From: Deltaproteobacteria bacterium
GTDB taxonomy: Bacteria; Desulfobacterota; Desulfuromonadia; Desulfuromonadales; Geopsychrobacteraceae
Assembly: GCA_013152145.1 (NCBI GenBank)
Contig: JAADGW010000025.1
Span: 1 to 32,172 of the forward strand
Reading direction: 5' to 3'
Length of the DNA stretch: 32,172 nucleotides
Below the pieces are notes generated by a model. It did not search any database. It was not told the origin of the DNA and worked only from the letters and a program-made list of their open reading frames with translations. The position numbers were made by a program, and so were the translations under genes. Positions 15,904 through 24,896 of this stretch are shown here, one piece after another (position 1 is the stretch's first letter; each line of letters begins with the position of its first letter).

Positions 15904-18164
15904 CAGTCCCGGATAAATTTGAAGGTCAATTTGCCGGCTTGGCAACCGACCCGGACCCCACCACCATCACGAAGCTCACCGAAGAGGATTTTTTCCGCCA
16001 ACGGATCATTTATTTCACGCTGGATCAGACGTCCCAGCGGCCGCGCTCCGAAATGGGGGTCATAGCCGCGTCGGGCCAGGTCACGTCGCGCCGCCGGTGA
16101 AACCTTCATGCTGACATCCCGATCTGCCAATTGATTGGCCAGCTCGCCGATGAATTTATCGACCACCTGCAGCATAACCTTTTCATTGAGCGGAGAAAAA
16201 TGGATCGTTGCATCGAGCCGATTGCGGAATTCCGGCGAGAAGACCTTGTCAACAGCATTTTTCGGTGCCGCTGCAGTCCGCTCACCGAAACCGATCGGCA
16301 CCGTGTTCATTTCCCGGCCACCGATATTGCTGGTCATAATCAGAATAACATTGCGGAAGTCAATTTCCTTGCCGTTGTTGTCGGTCAGGGTGCCGTGATC
16401 CATCACCTGTAACAGAATATTGAACAGGTCGGGATGAGCTTTTTCGATTTCGTCGAGCAGTAATACCGACCAGGGATTTTTATTGACCTCCTCGGTTAAC
16501 AGCCCACCCTGATCAAAGCCGACGTAGCCCGGAGGAGCACCGATCAAACGCGCCACCGAATGCTTCTCCATGTACTCGCTCATGTCAAAACGCAGAAACT
16601 TGACCCCGAGCTGCAACGCCAGCTGCCGCGCAGCTTCCGTTTTACCCACCCCGGTCGGGCCGGTAAACAGCAGTGAACCGACCGGTTTATCGGGATGTCC
16701 CAGCCCGGCCCGGGAACGGTGAATCGATTTGACCAGACTCTCGATGGCCGGATTCTGGCCGAACACCACCCGCTTGAGATCCCGCTCCAGATAACGCAGG
16801 CGCTGCCGATCGCTGCCGGAAACCGTGCGGATCGGCACCCGCGCCATCCGTGCCACCACCCGCTCAATTTCATCGAGCCCGATCAGCTTGTGCAGTTTCT
16901 CGTCAAGCCGCTGCTGTGCTCCAGCCTCGTCGATCACGTCGATCGCCTTATCCGGCAGATGTCGCTGAGACAGATGTTTGACCGACAGCTGTACAGCAGA
17001 CTCCAGCGCCTCCGGCGCATATTTAACGTTGTGATGCTCCTCGTAGCGTGAGCTGAGTCCCTTAATAATTTCCAGCGTCTCTTCAGCACTCGGCTCGTGC
17101 AGGTCGATTTTCTGGAAGCGACGCGACAGGGCGCGATCCTTATCGAACAGGTTGCGATATTCCTCGTAGGTGGTCGAGCCGATACAGCGCAGTTCACCGG
17201 AACCGAGTGCCGGTTTGAGGATGTTTGATGCATCGAGAGAACCACCGCTGGTTGCGCCGGCCCCGACGATGGTGTGAATCTCGTCGATAAACAGGATCGC
17301 CTGCTCACGCTTCTGCAGGGCGGAGATCACCGCTTTGAGTCGTTCCTCGAAATCACCGCGGAATTTGGTTCCGGCCAGCAGGGCTCCCATATCCAGGGTG
17401 AACAGCTCACTGCCCTTGAGCAACTCCGGAACCTTCCCCTCGGCAACCCGTAGCGCCAATCCTTCCGCCATAGCGGTTTTGCCGACACCCGGCTCACCAA
17501 CAAAAATCGGGTTATTTTTACGCCGTCGACAGAGCACCAGAATGGCCCGTTCCAGCTCCTGCTCGCGCCCGATCAAAGGATCTATCTTCCCTTCTCTGGC
17601 CCGCGCGATCAGGTCGATGGTGTAAGACTTCAGGGGATCGGCCGGCTGTGGTTTCGGCTTGCTGCGTTCTCCCGGAGCCGGATCTGCTGCCGGTCGTTCA
17701 TCAGGCTCTTCTGATGAACTGCCGCCCGACCCGTGTGAGATATAGTCAAGCAGATCGACCCGTTCAATCCCCTGGCTCTGCAGGAAAAAACAGGCGTGGG
17801 AATTCTCTTCTTCGAGGATTGCGGCCAGCAGATCACCGACCCCGACTTCTCGTTGGTTGGAGGCCTGCATGTGCAACACGGTCCGTTGCAGCATCCGTTG
17901 CAGCGCCAGAGTCTGTCGCGGGACCTCTTCATCATCAACCCCCTCGGGGAGATGCTCCAGGTGCAGATCGAAGAAGTTTTCCAGCAGTTTTTTCAACCCG
18001 GCGATATCGCCGCCACAAGCCGACAGAATCTGTTGTCCGGCACCTTCGGACAACAGCGCATAAAGGATGTGCTCAGTGGTCAGGTATTCATGCCGCCGGC
18101 GCTGTGCTTCACGAACCGCCAGGGTAAAAGCTATTTGAACATCATGGTTAAACATTTCAGCCAC
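15903..18164 (-). CDS. clpA: ATP-dependent Clp protease ATP-binding subunit ClpA
   Basis: MFNHDVQIAFTLAVREAQRRRHEYLTTEHILYALL Clp_N repeat; two Walker A motifs (GEPGVGKTAMAEG, GPTGVGKTEAARQ). GTG at 18164 or ATG at 18155 as start. Confidence 0.96.
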   Translation of the reverse strand: MAEMFNHDVQIAFTLAVREAQRRRHEYLTTEHILYALLSEGAGQQILSACGGDIAGLKKLLENFFDLHLEHLPEGVDDEEVPRQTLALQRMLQRTVLHMQASNQREVGVGDLLAAILEEENSHACFFLQSQGIERVDLLDYISHGSGGSSSEEPDERPAADPAPGERSKPKPQPADPLKSYTIDLIARAREGKIDPLIGREQELERAILVLCRRRKNNPIFVGEPGVGKTAMAEGLALRVAEGKVPELLKGSELFTLDMGALLAGTKFRGDFEERLKAVISALQKREQAILFIDEIHTIVGAGATSGGSLDASNILKPALGSGELRCIGSTTYEEYRNLFDKDRALSRRFQKIDLHEPSAEETLEIIKGLSSRYEEHHNVKYAPEALESAVQLSVKHLSQRHLPDKAIDVIDEAGAQQRLDEKLHKLIGLDEIERVVARMARVPIRTVSGSDRQRLRYLERDLKRVVFGQNPAIESLVKSIHRSRAGLGHPDKPVGSLLFTGPTGVGKTEAARQLALQLGVKFLRFDMSEYMEKHSVARLIGAPPGYVGFDQGGLLTEEVNKNPWSVLLLDEIEKAHPDLFNILLQVMDHGTLTDNNGKEIDFRNVILIMTSNIGGREMNTVPIGFGERTAAAPKNAVDKVFSPEFRNRLDATIHFSPLNEKVMLQVVDKFIGELANQLADRDVSMKVSPAARRDLARRGYDPHFGARPLGRLIQREINDPLAEKILFGELRDGGGVRVGCQAGKLTFKFIRD

Positions 18165-18170
18165 CGTTCT

Positions 18171-18479
18171 TTATGCCTCCTCAAGGGAACACCGTAATGG
18201 GAAACCGGCCTTTCGAGCCTGCCGGCGAACCTGATCCGCCTTGGTTTCGGCAATTGCGTAGGGAAAGGTTCCGCAATGACCAAACCCTTGAAAATGAATG
18301 GTCAGCATAATCTTCTCGGCTTCGGCCGTCGATTTATGAAAAATACTCTGCAAGACCTCGATGACGAACTCCATCGTGGTATAATCATCGTTGTGCATCA
18401 GCACCTTGAAAAGCGAGGGGGTTGAAACCTGCTTCTCGGTTTTGACCACAGTTCTTGTTTTTCCGGTGTTACTTGCCAT
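18171..18479 (-). CDS. clpS: ATP-dependent Clp protease adaptor ClpS
   Basis: SLFKVLMHNDDYTTMEFVIEVLQSIFHKSTAEAEKIMLTIHFQGFGHCGTFPYAIAETKADQV. Confidence 0.96.
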   Translation of the reverse strand: MASNTGKTRTVVKTEKQVSTPSLFKVLMHNDDYTTMEFVIEVLQSIFHKSTAEAEKIMLTIHFQGFGHCGTFPYAIAETKADQVRRQARKAGFPLRCSLEEA

Positions 18480-18568
18480 AATTCAATTTTACCTTAAATG
18501 CTGAAGATTTTTCCCGCTATCTTAGCACATAATTTGATCGAATCGTTAGCCTGTCCGAAAGATACGGA

Positions 18569-18931
18569 ATGAGAAAATACCCTGAACGACGAAAAGCCAA
18601 GGATCCACTGCTGATAATTCTGACCTGGACCAACGCCATTGCTGCTATCGGTCTATTTGTCGCAATCTGCGTTATGGCCGCGGCCAAGCCTGAAGAAGTC
18701 ACCTTTTTCGACCGTTTTTACAAAGTCAATGTTTATCGCCGGCCATACTGGGACATGGTGCTGGTCGACTACATTGCCTTGTTGCTGCTGTTCAGCGCTG
18801 TGACCAGCACAATCGGGCTGATTGTCAATATCCGGCGGCTGAAACGCAAAGGGGACTACATCCACAGCACCCTGGTTGTCTGCCTGCTGCTTTCACTGGC
18901 CGGACTGGGCCTCTACCTCGGCTATACCTGA
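18569..18931 (+). CDS. Small hypothetical membrane protein (about three TM segments)
   Basis: Hydrophobic stretches IILTWTNAIAAIGLFVAICVMAA, YIALLLLFSAVTSTIGLIVNI, LVVCLLLSLAGLGLYLGY. Confidence 0.65.
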   Translation: MRKYPERRKAKDPLLIILTWTNAIAAIGLFVAICVMAAAKPEEVTFFDRFYKVNVYRRPYWDMVLVDYIALLLLFSAVTSTIGLIVNIRRLKRKGDYIHSTLVVCLLLSLAGLGLYLGYT

Positions 18932-18948
18932 CCCGTACCGGCCCGCCG

Positions 18949-19638
18949 CTAAAAAAGATCCCGCCAAGCCAGTCGCCGACCGGCAAGCAGCTCGTTTTCA
19001 ACTCCGGGATGACGCAACAGGTAACGGACCAGCCCCGTCAACTGGCAGCTGCGACCGTCGACTCCGGCCGCCTCCAGACCCTCGGCGAAACCGGTGAATA
19101 AGGTTTCAAATAACTGCTGCTGAAACTGATGCATCAACACCGGCTTTTCGTCCCCAAAAACCTTCGCGGTCAGAGCATCTCGACAACTTTCGGCATCGGT
19201 CGAAGAAATACTGCGACAGAGCAGCGGCCGGACCGGGTAGATACTGCAACAGCCGGTTTCATCCAGAAAGGCGCAGCGACGCCGCATAAACAGTCGGTCC
19301 TCGTCATCCAGACCACGTACCTCCCGCCAGAGAGTTTCCAGCCGGGCAGACAGTTGCTGCACCTGCTCCGGCTCCTGCCGGCGGATGAAGCGGGTGATGG
19401 CGATCCCCTCAGGGAAGAGGGTCGAGACATTCACCACACAACAGTCACTGCAGCCGGGACCGCAGTCGATCAGGGAACGATCCCCGGCCATGAACTGATC
19501 AATATATCCGTCAGCTTCACCGGCAAGCTGCTGCAATCGGCCCAGTAACCGATCGAGCGAAACGCCGCCGGAAAAAGATCGGCCGACAGCCGCGCGGACC
19601 CGCCCTTGATATTGAGCGAAATCGAAGGTCTCCATCAA
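18949..19638 (-). CDS. YkgJ-type cysteine cluster protein
   Basis: DCGPGCSDCCVVNVSTLFPEGIAI...CAFLDETGCCSIYPVRPLLCRSISSTD, zinc/iron-chelating cysteine pattern. Start may be the ATG at 19635. Confidence 0.82.
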   Translation of the reverse strand: MMETFDFAQYQGRVRAAVGRSFSGGVSLDRLLGRLQQLAGEADGYIDQFMAGDRSLIDCGPGCSDCCVVNVSTLFPEGIAITRFIRRQEPEQVQQLSARLETLWREVRGLDDEDRLFMRRRCAFLDETGCCSIYPVRPLLCRSISSTDAESCRDALTAKVFGDEKPVLMHQFQQQLFETLFTGFAEGLEAAGVDGRSCQLTGLVRYLLRHPGVENELLAGRRLAWRDLF

Positions 19639-19649
19639 CGTCCTCCCTG

Positions 19650-19693
19650 CGCACAGCTGCCCCGCCGACCCGGTTCAACGGGTCGCTGTGCGC
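19650..19693. other. Bulged intergenic hairpin
   Basis: GCGCACAGC ... GACCCG-GTTCAA-CGGGTC-GCTGTGCGC: 9-bp plus 6-bp stems separated by a one-sided 8-nt bulge. Confidence 0.45.
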
Positions 19694-19733
19694 GAGCAAA
19701 CCGGCCCTTGTCGGGACAACATCAGTCTGTTAT

Positions 19734-19916
19734 CGTGGCAGCTGTCAAACCTTTCCCGATCTGGCCAGAATCACTCTCGAAGCATACCAGAATCAGGCTA
19801 CGGGCGAGCTGGATAATCGTCAGCAGGCGATCCCGCAGCGGGTTAAACCGCTGAAAACCGAAACCATCGCTCAGATCGACAAGACTCCCCGACCACCCCA
19901 GTTGCCTAAATCCTGA
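19734..19916 (+). pseudogene. Possible gene remnant (open frame without an obvious start)
   Basis: In-frame RGSCQTFPDLARITLEAYQNQATGELDNRQQAIPQRVKPLKTETIAQIDKTPRPPQLPKS* with protein-like composition but no good start codon; not in the ORF track. Confidence 0.3.
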
Positions 19917-19939
19917 ACGGATAGACAGAGAACCTGGCA

Positions 19940-22753
19940 ATGAGAAAAAAACCCGGCTTCATAAAACTGATCAAAATATGGGGGATTATTATTCTGCTGA
20001 CCCTCAGCGGCAGTATCGTTGCCCTCGATATTATCGGCTCCTATCGGGACTTCAATACCCAGGCAGCTCAACTGCGAACCAATTATATCGCCCGACAAAA
20101 GCAGATGGTCAAACGTGAAGTCGCCCGGGTCGTCGATATCATTCGTTACGAAAAGGCACAAAGTGAGCAGCTGACCAGAACGAAAATCAAGGCGCGTGTT
20201 TATGAAGCGTACGCTATCGCGCAAAACATTTATCGACAGAACAAAAACCGCAAAAGCAAAGCCGAAGTTCAAAAATTGATCCTGGAAGCTTTGGGGCCGA
20301 TCTGGTTCGAACAGGGGCATGGCTATTATTTTGTGACACGTCTTGATGGAGTCGGGGTGCTGTTTGCCGACAAACCGGAGTTGGAAGGGGCCGATCTTTC
20401 CGGGGTCTCGGATATCAACGGGAAACATGTCGTGAAGGATATGATCGCCATTGTCAGGCAATCCGGAGAAGGCTTTTACGAATATCACTGGACAAAACCT
20501 GAGTCTGCAGGCAAAGACAACAAAAAAATCTCCTATATCAAGCGCTTTGAACCCTACGATTGGTTCATCGGAACCGGTTTGTATGTCGATGATATTGAAA
20601 AACAGATTGAGACCCGCCTGCTGTCAACCATCAGCAGAATCCGCTTCGGCAAAGAAGGCTATATTTTTATCGACGGCTTCAATGGCGATGCTCTGATTGC
20701 CAATGGAAAGTTCTTTTCGAAACCCAAAAAACTCTGGGAAGTTTTTAATAAAAACCCCGAAAAATCAAAAGATCTCTTCAGAAAAGAACTCCGTGCAGCG
20801 ACAAAGCCCAATGGGGACTTCATTCGCTATTCGATAGTGAAATTAACGGATCCGAATAAAGAATCGCCGAAGATCTCTTTTATTTATGGCATTCCGGAGC
20901 TGCAATGGCTGGTCGGTGCAGGAATTTATCTCGATGATGTAGAAACCGAAATCGCCGCCATGCATGCCGATCTGAACAACCGGATCCAGACGAAGATCTT
21001 CTATTTCACGCTGATCGTTGCCGGGATCCTGGTTCTGTTTCTGATTTTATTCAATGCCCTGACCCGCAGGCTTAAACATGATTTCAACCTGTTTATTTCA
21101 TTTTTCAACCGGGCAAGCCGGTCGGATGAACAGATCGACCGGGATCTGATTCAGTTTAAGGAACTTGATCGGATGGCGGAAGATGCCAACAAGATGCTGG
21201 CGGGTCGCAGACAGGCCGAAGAAGCGCTGCAGCAAAACGAAGCAAAGTTCAGGAGACTTATTGAGTCTTCCAGCGACTGGATCTGGGAAGTCAACAAAGA
21301 CGGGGTTTTCACCTATGCCAGTCCGCAGATTGAAACCATCCTGGGATACAAACCGGAGGAGGTTATCGGCAGGACTCCGTTCGAGCTGATGCCGGAGGAC
21401 GAGGCGGAACAAACCACAAAAATCTTCACCGAGCTGATTGAAACCGGCAGACCGATTGTCATGCTGGAAAACGTCTGTCTGCACAAAGATGGCCGTCTCA
21501 TTCTCCTTGAAACCAGCGGTGTCCCGGTTTTTGATGCAGCCGGGGAGGTCTCCGGCTACAGCGGGATAGACCGGGATATCACCGAGCGCAAGAAGGTCGA
21601 AGAATCGCTGCAGAAAATGGAGAAGCTTGAAAGTATCGGTACCCTGGCAGGTGGCATTGCCCACGATTTCAACAATATTCTCATGGGCCTGTTCGGTAAC
21701 ATATCCATGGCCAAAAGAGATTTACCCGACGACCATCCGGTTCTGAAACGCCTTGCCGAAGCGGAAAACTCCATGAACCGGGCAACTCGTCTGACCAAGC
21801 AGTTGCTGACCTTTGCCAAGGGCGGTGCACCGGTCAGAGAGAATGTCTGTATCGCCCAACTTGCAGAGGAGGTGGTCCGCTTTGATCTTTCCGGGAGCAA
21901 TGTAAAGCTGGTTTTCAACCAGGCCGACGATCTGTGGTCGGCAGAGGTCGACAAAGGACAAATCCAACAGGTCTTTTCCAATCTTTCAATTAACGCCAAC
22001 CAGGCGATGCCCGATGGTGGGCACCTGTATTTGACGCTTGAAAACCTGGATAATTCCGCGGGCTCGGTGCCATCCCTCAAGAAAGGAAAATATATCAAAG
22101 TCAGCGTGCGCGATGAAGGGACAGGTATCGCCGAGAAGCATTTTGAGCGAATATTTGATCCCTACTTCAGCACCAAGCAGAGCGGCAGTGGCCTGGGGCT
22201 CGCGACCGTCCACTCCATCATACACAAACATGGCGGCGACATCAGTGTCGCCTCGGAATCTGGCAAAGGTACGGTCTTTACCTTCTATCTGCCCGCGGCC
22301 GAAGCACCGCAGCAGTCACCGGTGGAACAGCCAGCAAGCCACACCCCGGCAGAGGGACAAAAGGGCAGAATACTGGTCATGGATGATGAAGTCATGGTCT
22401 GTGATCTGGCGGTGCAGATGCTGGAGACATCAGGCTTCGCCGTTGCAACGGCCGCCGACGGCCAACGGGCGATCGATATGTACAAACAGTCCATGGAAGA
22501 TGGAGAAACTTTTGCTGCCGTCATAATGGACCTGACAATTCCCGGCGGGATCGGCGGCAAGGAAGCGATCAAGGAGATCATCGCTATCGACCCTGAAGCC
22601 CGAGTTATCGTCTCCAGCGGTTATGCCGATGATCCGGTGATGGCAAATTATTCGGCCTACGGCTTTCAGGGAATTATCGCCAAGCCGTACACCCTGGACA
22701 ACCTGCAGGACGTACTGGGCCGGATTTTAGCAGAAAAGCAGCTTTCTAATTAA
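19940..22753 (+). CDS. Hybrid sensor histidine kinase: periplasmic double Cache, PAS, HisKA, HATPase, receiver domain
   Basis: TM near N-terminus; GHGYYFVTRLDGVGVLFADKPELEG...YDWFIGTGLYVDDIEKQI and KEGYIFIDGFNGDALIANGK...LQWLVGAGIYLDDVETEI; PAS WIWEVNKDGVFTYASPQIETILGYKPEEVIG; H-box GGIAHDFNNILMG; G-box DEGTGIAEKHFERIFDPYFSTKQSGSGLGLATV; REC ILVMDDEVMVCDLA...VIMDLTIPGG. Confidence 0.95.
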   Translation: MRKKPGFIKLIKIWGIIILLTLSGSIVALDIIGSYRDFNTQAAQLRTNYIARQKQMVKREVARVVDIIRYEKAQSEQLTRTKIKARVYEAYAIAQNIYRQNKNRKSKAEVQKLILEALGPIWFEQGHGYYFVTRLDGVGVLFADKPELEGADLSGVSDINGKHVVKDMIAIVRQSGEGFYEYHWTKPESAGKDNKKISYIKRFEPYDWFIGTGLYVDDIEKQIETRLLSTISRIRFGKEGYIFIDGFNGDALIANGKFFSKPKKLWEVFNKNPEKSKDLFRKELRAATKPNGDFIRYSIVKLTDPNKESPKISFIYGIPELQWLVGAGIYLDDVETEIAAMHADLNNRIQTKIFYFTLIVAGILVLFLILFNALTRRLKHDFNLFISFFNRASRSDEQIDRDLIQFKELDRMAEDANKMLAGRRQAEEALQQNEAKFRRLIESSSDWIWEVNKDGVFTYASPQIETILGYKPEEVIGRTPFELMPEDEAEQTTKIFTELIETGRPIVMLENVCLHKDGRLILLETSGVPVFDAAGEVSGYSGIDRDITERKKVEESLQKMEKLESIGTLAGGIAHDFNNILMGLFGNISMAKRDLPDDHPVLKRLAEAENSMNRATRLTKQLLTFAKGGAPVRENVCIAQLAEEVVRFDLSGSNVKLVFNQADDLWSAEVDKGQIQQVFSNLSINANQAMPDGGHLYLTLENLDNSAGSVPSLKKGKYIKVSVRDEGTGIAEKHFERIFDPYFSTKQSGSGLGLATVHSIIHKHGGDISVASESGKGTVFTFYLPAAEAPQQSPVEQPASHTPAEGQKGRILVMDDEVMVCDLAVQMLETSGFAVATAADGQRAIDMYKQSMEDGETFAAVIMDLTIPGGIGGKEAIKEIIAIDPEARVIVSSGYADDPVMANYSAYGFQGIIAKPYTLDNLQDVLGRILAEKQLSN

Positions 22754-22833
22754 ATCCTCTCCCCGGCCAAAACATTCTTCTGATATACTGAGTGACTCAA
22801 ACAACTCTGACAGTATTTTCCCGGAGGAACAAA

Positions 22834-23415
22834 ATGAAGATCCGTACGTTACTCATTCTACTTTGCAGTACTCTATTTCTGAGCAGCTGCGGCTACAACA
22901 CGATTCAGCAGAACGAAGAAGCGGTGTTTGCCGCCTGGGCTAACGTCGAAGCGACCTATCAGCGCCGTGCCGACCTGATCCCCAACCTGGTGGAAACCGT
23001 CAAGGCCTACGCGGCCCACGAAAAAGACACCCTGACCGAAGTCACCAACGCCCGGGCCAAGGTCGGACAGGTGAGCATTTCGACCGACAAACTCAGTGAT
23101 GCGGCCGCAATGCAGAAGTTCCAGCAAGCCCAGGGCAAACTCTCCGGAGCCCTGTCACGCCTGCTGGTGGTCGCAGAACGCTATCCCGACCTGAAAGCCA
23201 GCCAGAACTTCCGCGATCTGCAGAACCAGCTGGAAGGGACTGAAAACCGGATCAATGTCGCCCGCCAGCGCTACAATAAAGCGGTACAGATCTTCAACAG
23301 TTCGATCCGGACCTTCCCGAACAACCTGACCAACAATTTCCTGCTTAACCTGGAGCGCAAAGAACCGTTCAAGGCAGATGCCGGAGCCGCCCAGGCACCG
23401 AAAGTTAAATTCTGA
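22834..23415 (+). CDS. LemA family protein
   Basis: [78 protein letters not shown]; lipobox; RBS GGAGG. Confidence 0.95.
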   Translation: MKIRTLLILLCSTLFLSSCGYNTIQQNEEAVFAAWANVEATYQRRADLIPNLVETVKAYAAHEKDTLTEVTNARAKVGQVSISTDKLSDAAAMQKFQQAQGKLSGALSRLLVVAERYPDLKASQNFRDLQNQLEGTENRINVARQRYNKAVQIFNSSIRTFPNNLTNNFLLNLERKEPFKADAGAAQAPKVKF

Positions 23416-24134
23416 TGAAGAAACTGCTGCTCAGTCTCCTCCTCCTCTTGCTGCTCGCACTGCCGGCAACGGCACTCGAAGTACCGAAAGCGACCGGTTA
23501 CGTCACCGACCTGGCCGGGATGCTCTCACCGACCACCAAACAGAAGCTGGAACAGTTTCTGCGCGACTTTGAAAAAAGCGACTCGACCCAGATTACCGTC
23601 CTGACGATTCCGACTCTCGACGGTGAAACGCTTGCCGGCTACGCGCTGAAGGTTCTCGACACCTGGAAAGTCGGTCAGAAAGGGCTGGATAACGGAGCCC
23701 TGTTGCTGATCGTTAAAGCCGAACGTAAAATCCGCATCGAAGTCGGCTACGGTCTCGAAGGACGGCTGACCGATCTGCTCACCGGCCGGATTATCGCCAA
23801 CGAAATATCCCCCCGCTTTAAACAGGGGGATATCGATGGCGGAGTCATCAGTGGTGTCGTCGCCATGGCCAAGGCGGTTCGCGGTGAGTACAAAGGAACC
23901 GGAAAAACTGCCGGTAAAAAGAAACGCAGCAACCCCTTCGGATTGGTCTTCCTGCTGCTGTTCCTCGGCCCCCTGCTCGGTCGCTTCGGTGGTCGGCGAC
24001 ACGGCCGTCGGCACAGCGGAATCTTTTTCGGCGGCCCCTTCATCGGCGGTGGTGGTGGTGGATTTGGCGGTGGTGGCGGTTTCTCCGGCGGCGGCGGTGG
24101 CGGTGGCGGCGGTGGTGCCTCCGGCGGCTGGTAA
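23415..24134 (+). CDS. TPM-domain (YgcG-like) protein with glycine-rich C-terminus
   Basis: YVTDLAGMLSPTTKQKLEQFLRDFEKSDSTQITVLTIPTLDGETLAGYALKVLDTWKVGQKGLDNGALLLIVKAERKIRIEVGYGLEG; tail GGGGGFGGGGGFSGGGGGGGGGGASGGW. Starts by TGATG overlap with lemA. Confidence 0.93.
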   Translation: MKKLLLSLLLLLLLALPATALEVPKATGYVTDLAGMLSPTTKQKLEQFLRDFEKSDSTQITVLTIPTLDGETLAGYALKVLDTWKVGQKGLDNGALLLIVKAERKIRIEVGYGLEGRLTDLLTGRIIANEISPRFKQGDIDGGVISGVVAMAKAVRGEYKGTGKTAGKKKRSNPFGLVFLLLFLGPLLGRFGGRRHGRRHSGIFFGGPFIGGGGGGFGGGGGFSGGGGGGGGGGASGGW

Positions 24135-24223
24135 GCAGGAGCTTCTAGTCACAGAGGTGCGAAGAAACCCCAACAATAATTTTCCTCTGCGGCGCCCAGC
24201 CCAGGGGTAAAAATGAGGTTCAA

Positions 24224-24862
24224 ATGAAATCTGCAAGTGAGTTCTTCAGCAAAGAGGAACAGCAAGAGATTGAAGCTGCCGTCAAAGCCGCCGAAACCAG
24301 AACCAGCGGCGAAATCGTGCCGATGGTGGTCGATGCCAGTTACGAATATCCCCGTGCCGAACTGATCGGTGGCGGAACCTTGGCACTGGCGACCGGGCTG
24401 TTGGTCAGCTGGGCAGTCGGCGGCGAATCGATCTGGTGGTTTCTGCCGGTCTTCATCGTCAGCTTCTTTGTTTTTCAGCAGCTGATCCGCAACCTGCCCG
24501 ACCTGAAGCGCAAACTGATCCACCCGGGTGAATTCGATGTCGAAGTTCGGGAAAAAGCCCTGGTCAGCTTTGTCGAACAAGGGCTGCATGAAACCCGTGA
24601 TAAAACCGGCGTGCTGATTCTGATTTCCCTGTTTGAGCGCCGCGTGCAGGTACTGGCCGACAGCGGCATCAACGCCAAAGTGCCCCAAAATACCTGGGAT
24701 GAAATTGTTGAAATGATTGTTTCCGGACTGAAATCAGGTGATGCCTGCAATGCTGTCTGTAAGGCAGTGACCCGGTGCGGGGAATTGCTGCAGGAGCATT
24801 TCCCGATCAAGGATGATGACACCAACGAATTGCCGAACCTGATTATCGAAGAGAAAAGCTGA
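24224..24862 (+). CDS. Second TPM-domain membrane protein
   Basis: FFSKEEQQEIEAAVKAAETRTSGEIVPMVVDASYEYPRAEL...DKTGVLILISLFERRVQVLADSGINAKVPQNTWDEIV, TPM phosphatase-like fold plus two TM segments. Confidence 0.85.
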   Translation: MKSASEFFSKEEQQEIEAAVKAAETRTSGEIVPMVVDASYEYPRAELIGGGTLALATGLLVSWAVGGESIWWFLPVFIVSFFVFQQLIRNLPDLKRKLIHPGEFDVEVREKALVSFVEQGLHETRDKTGVLILISLFERRVQVLADSGINAKVPQNTWDEIVEMIVSGLKSGDACNAVCKAVTRCGELLQEHFPIKDDDTNELPNLIIEEKS

Positions 24863-24867
24863 CCGCA

Positions 24868-24896
24868 AACGGGAGCCGCATCAACCGGCTCCCGTT
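24868..24896. terminator. Bidirectional terminator-like hairpin overlapping the 3' end of tmcAL
   Basis: AACGGGAGCCG-CATCAAC-CGGCTCCCGTT between convergent genes; the tmcAL stop (24881-24883) lies in the loop. Confidence 0.75.

Noticed and set aside
19660-19700. CGGTTCAACGGG resembles a tRNA T-arm
   Set aside because: Loop size and surrounding sequence do not make a tRNA cloverleaf; treated only as a hairpin.
24040-24130. Dense GGC/GGT repeats
   Set aside because: Simply the glycine-rich C-terminus of the TPM-domain protein, a common feature of the family; not an independent repeat element.
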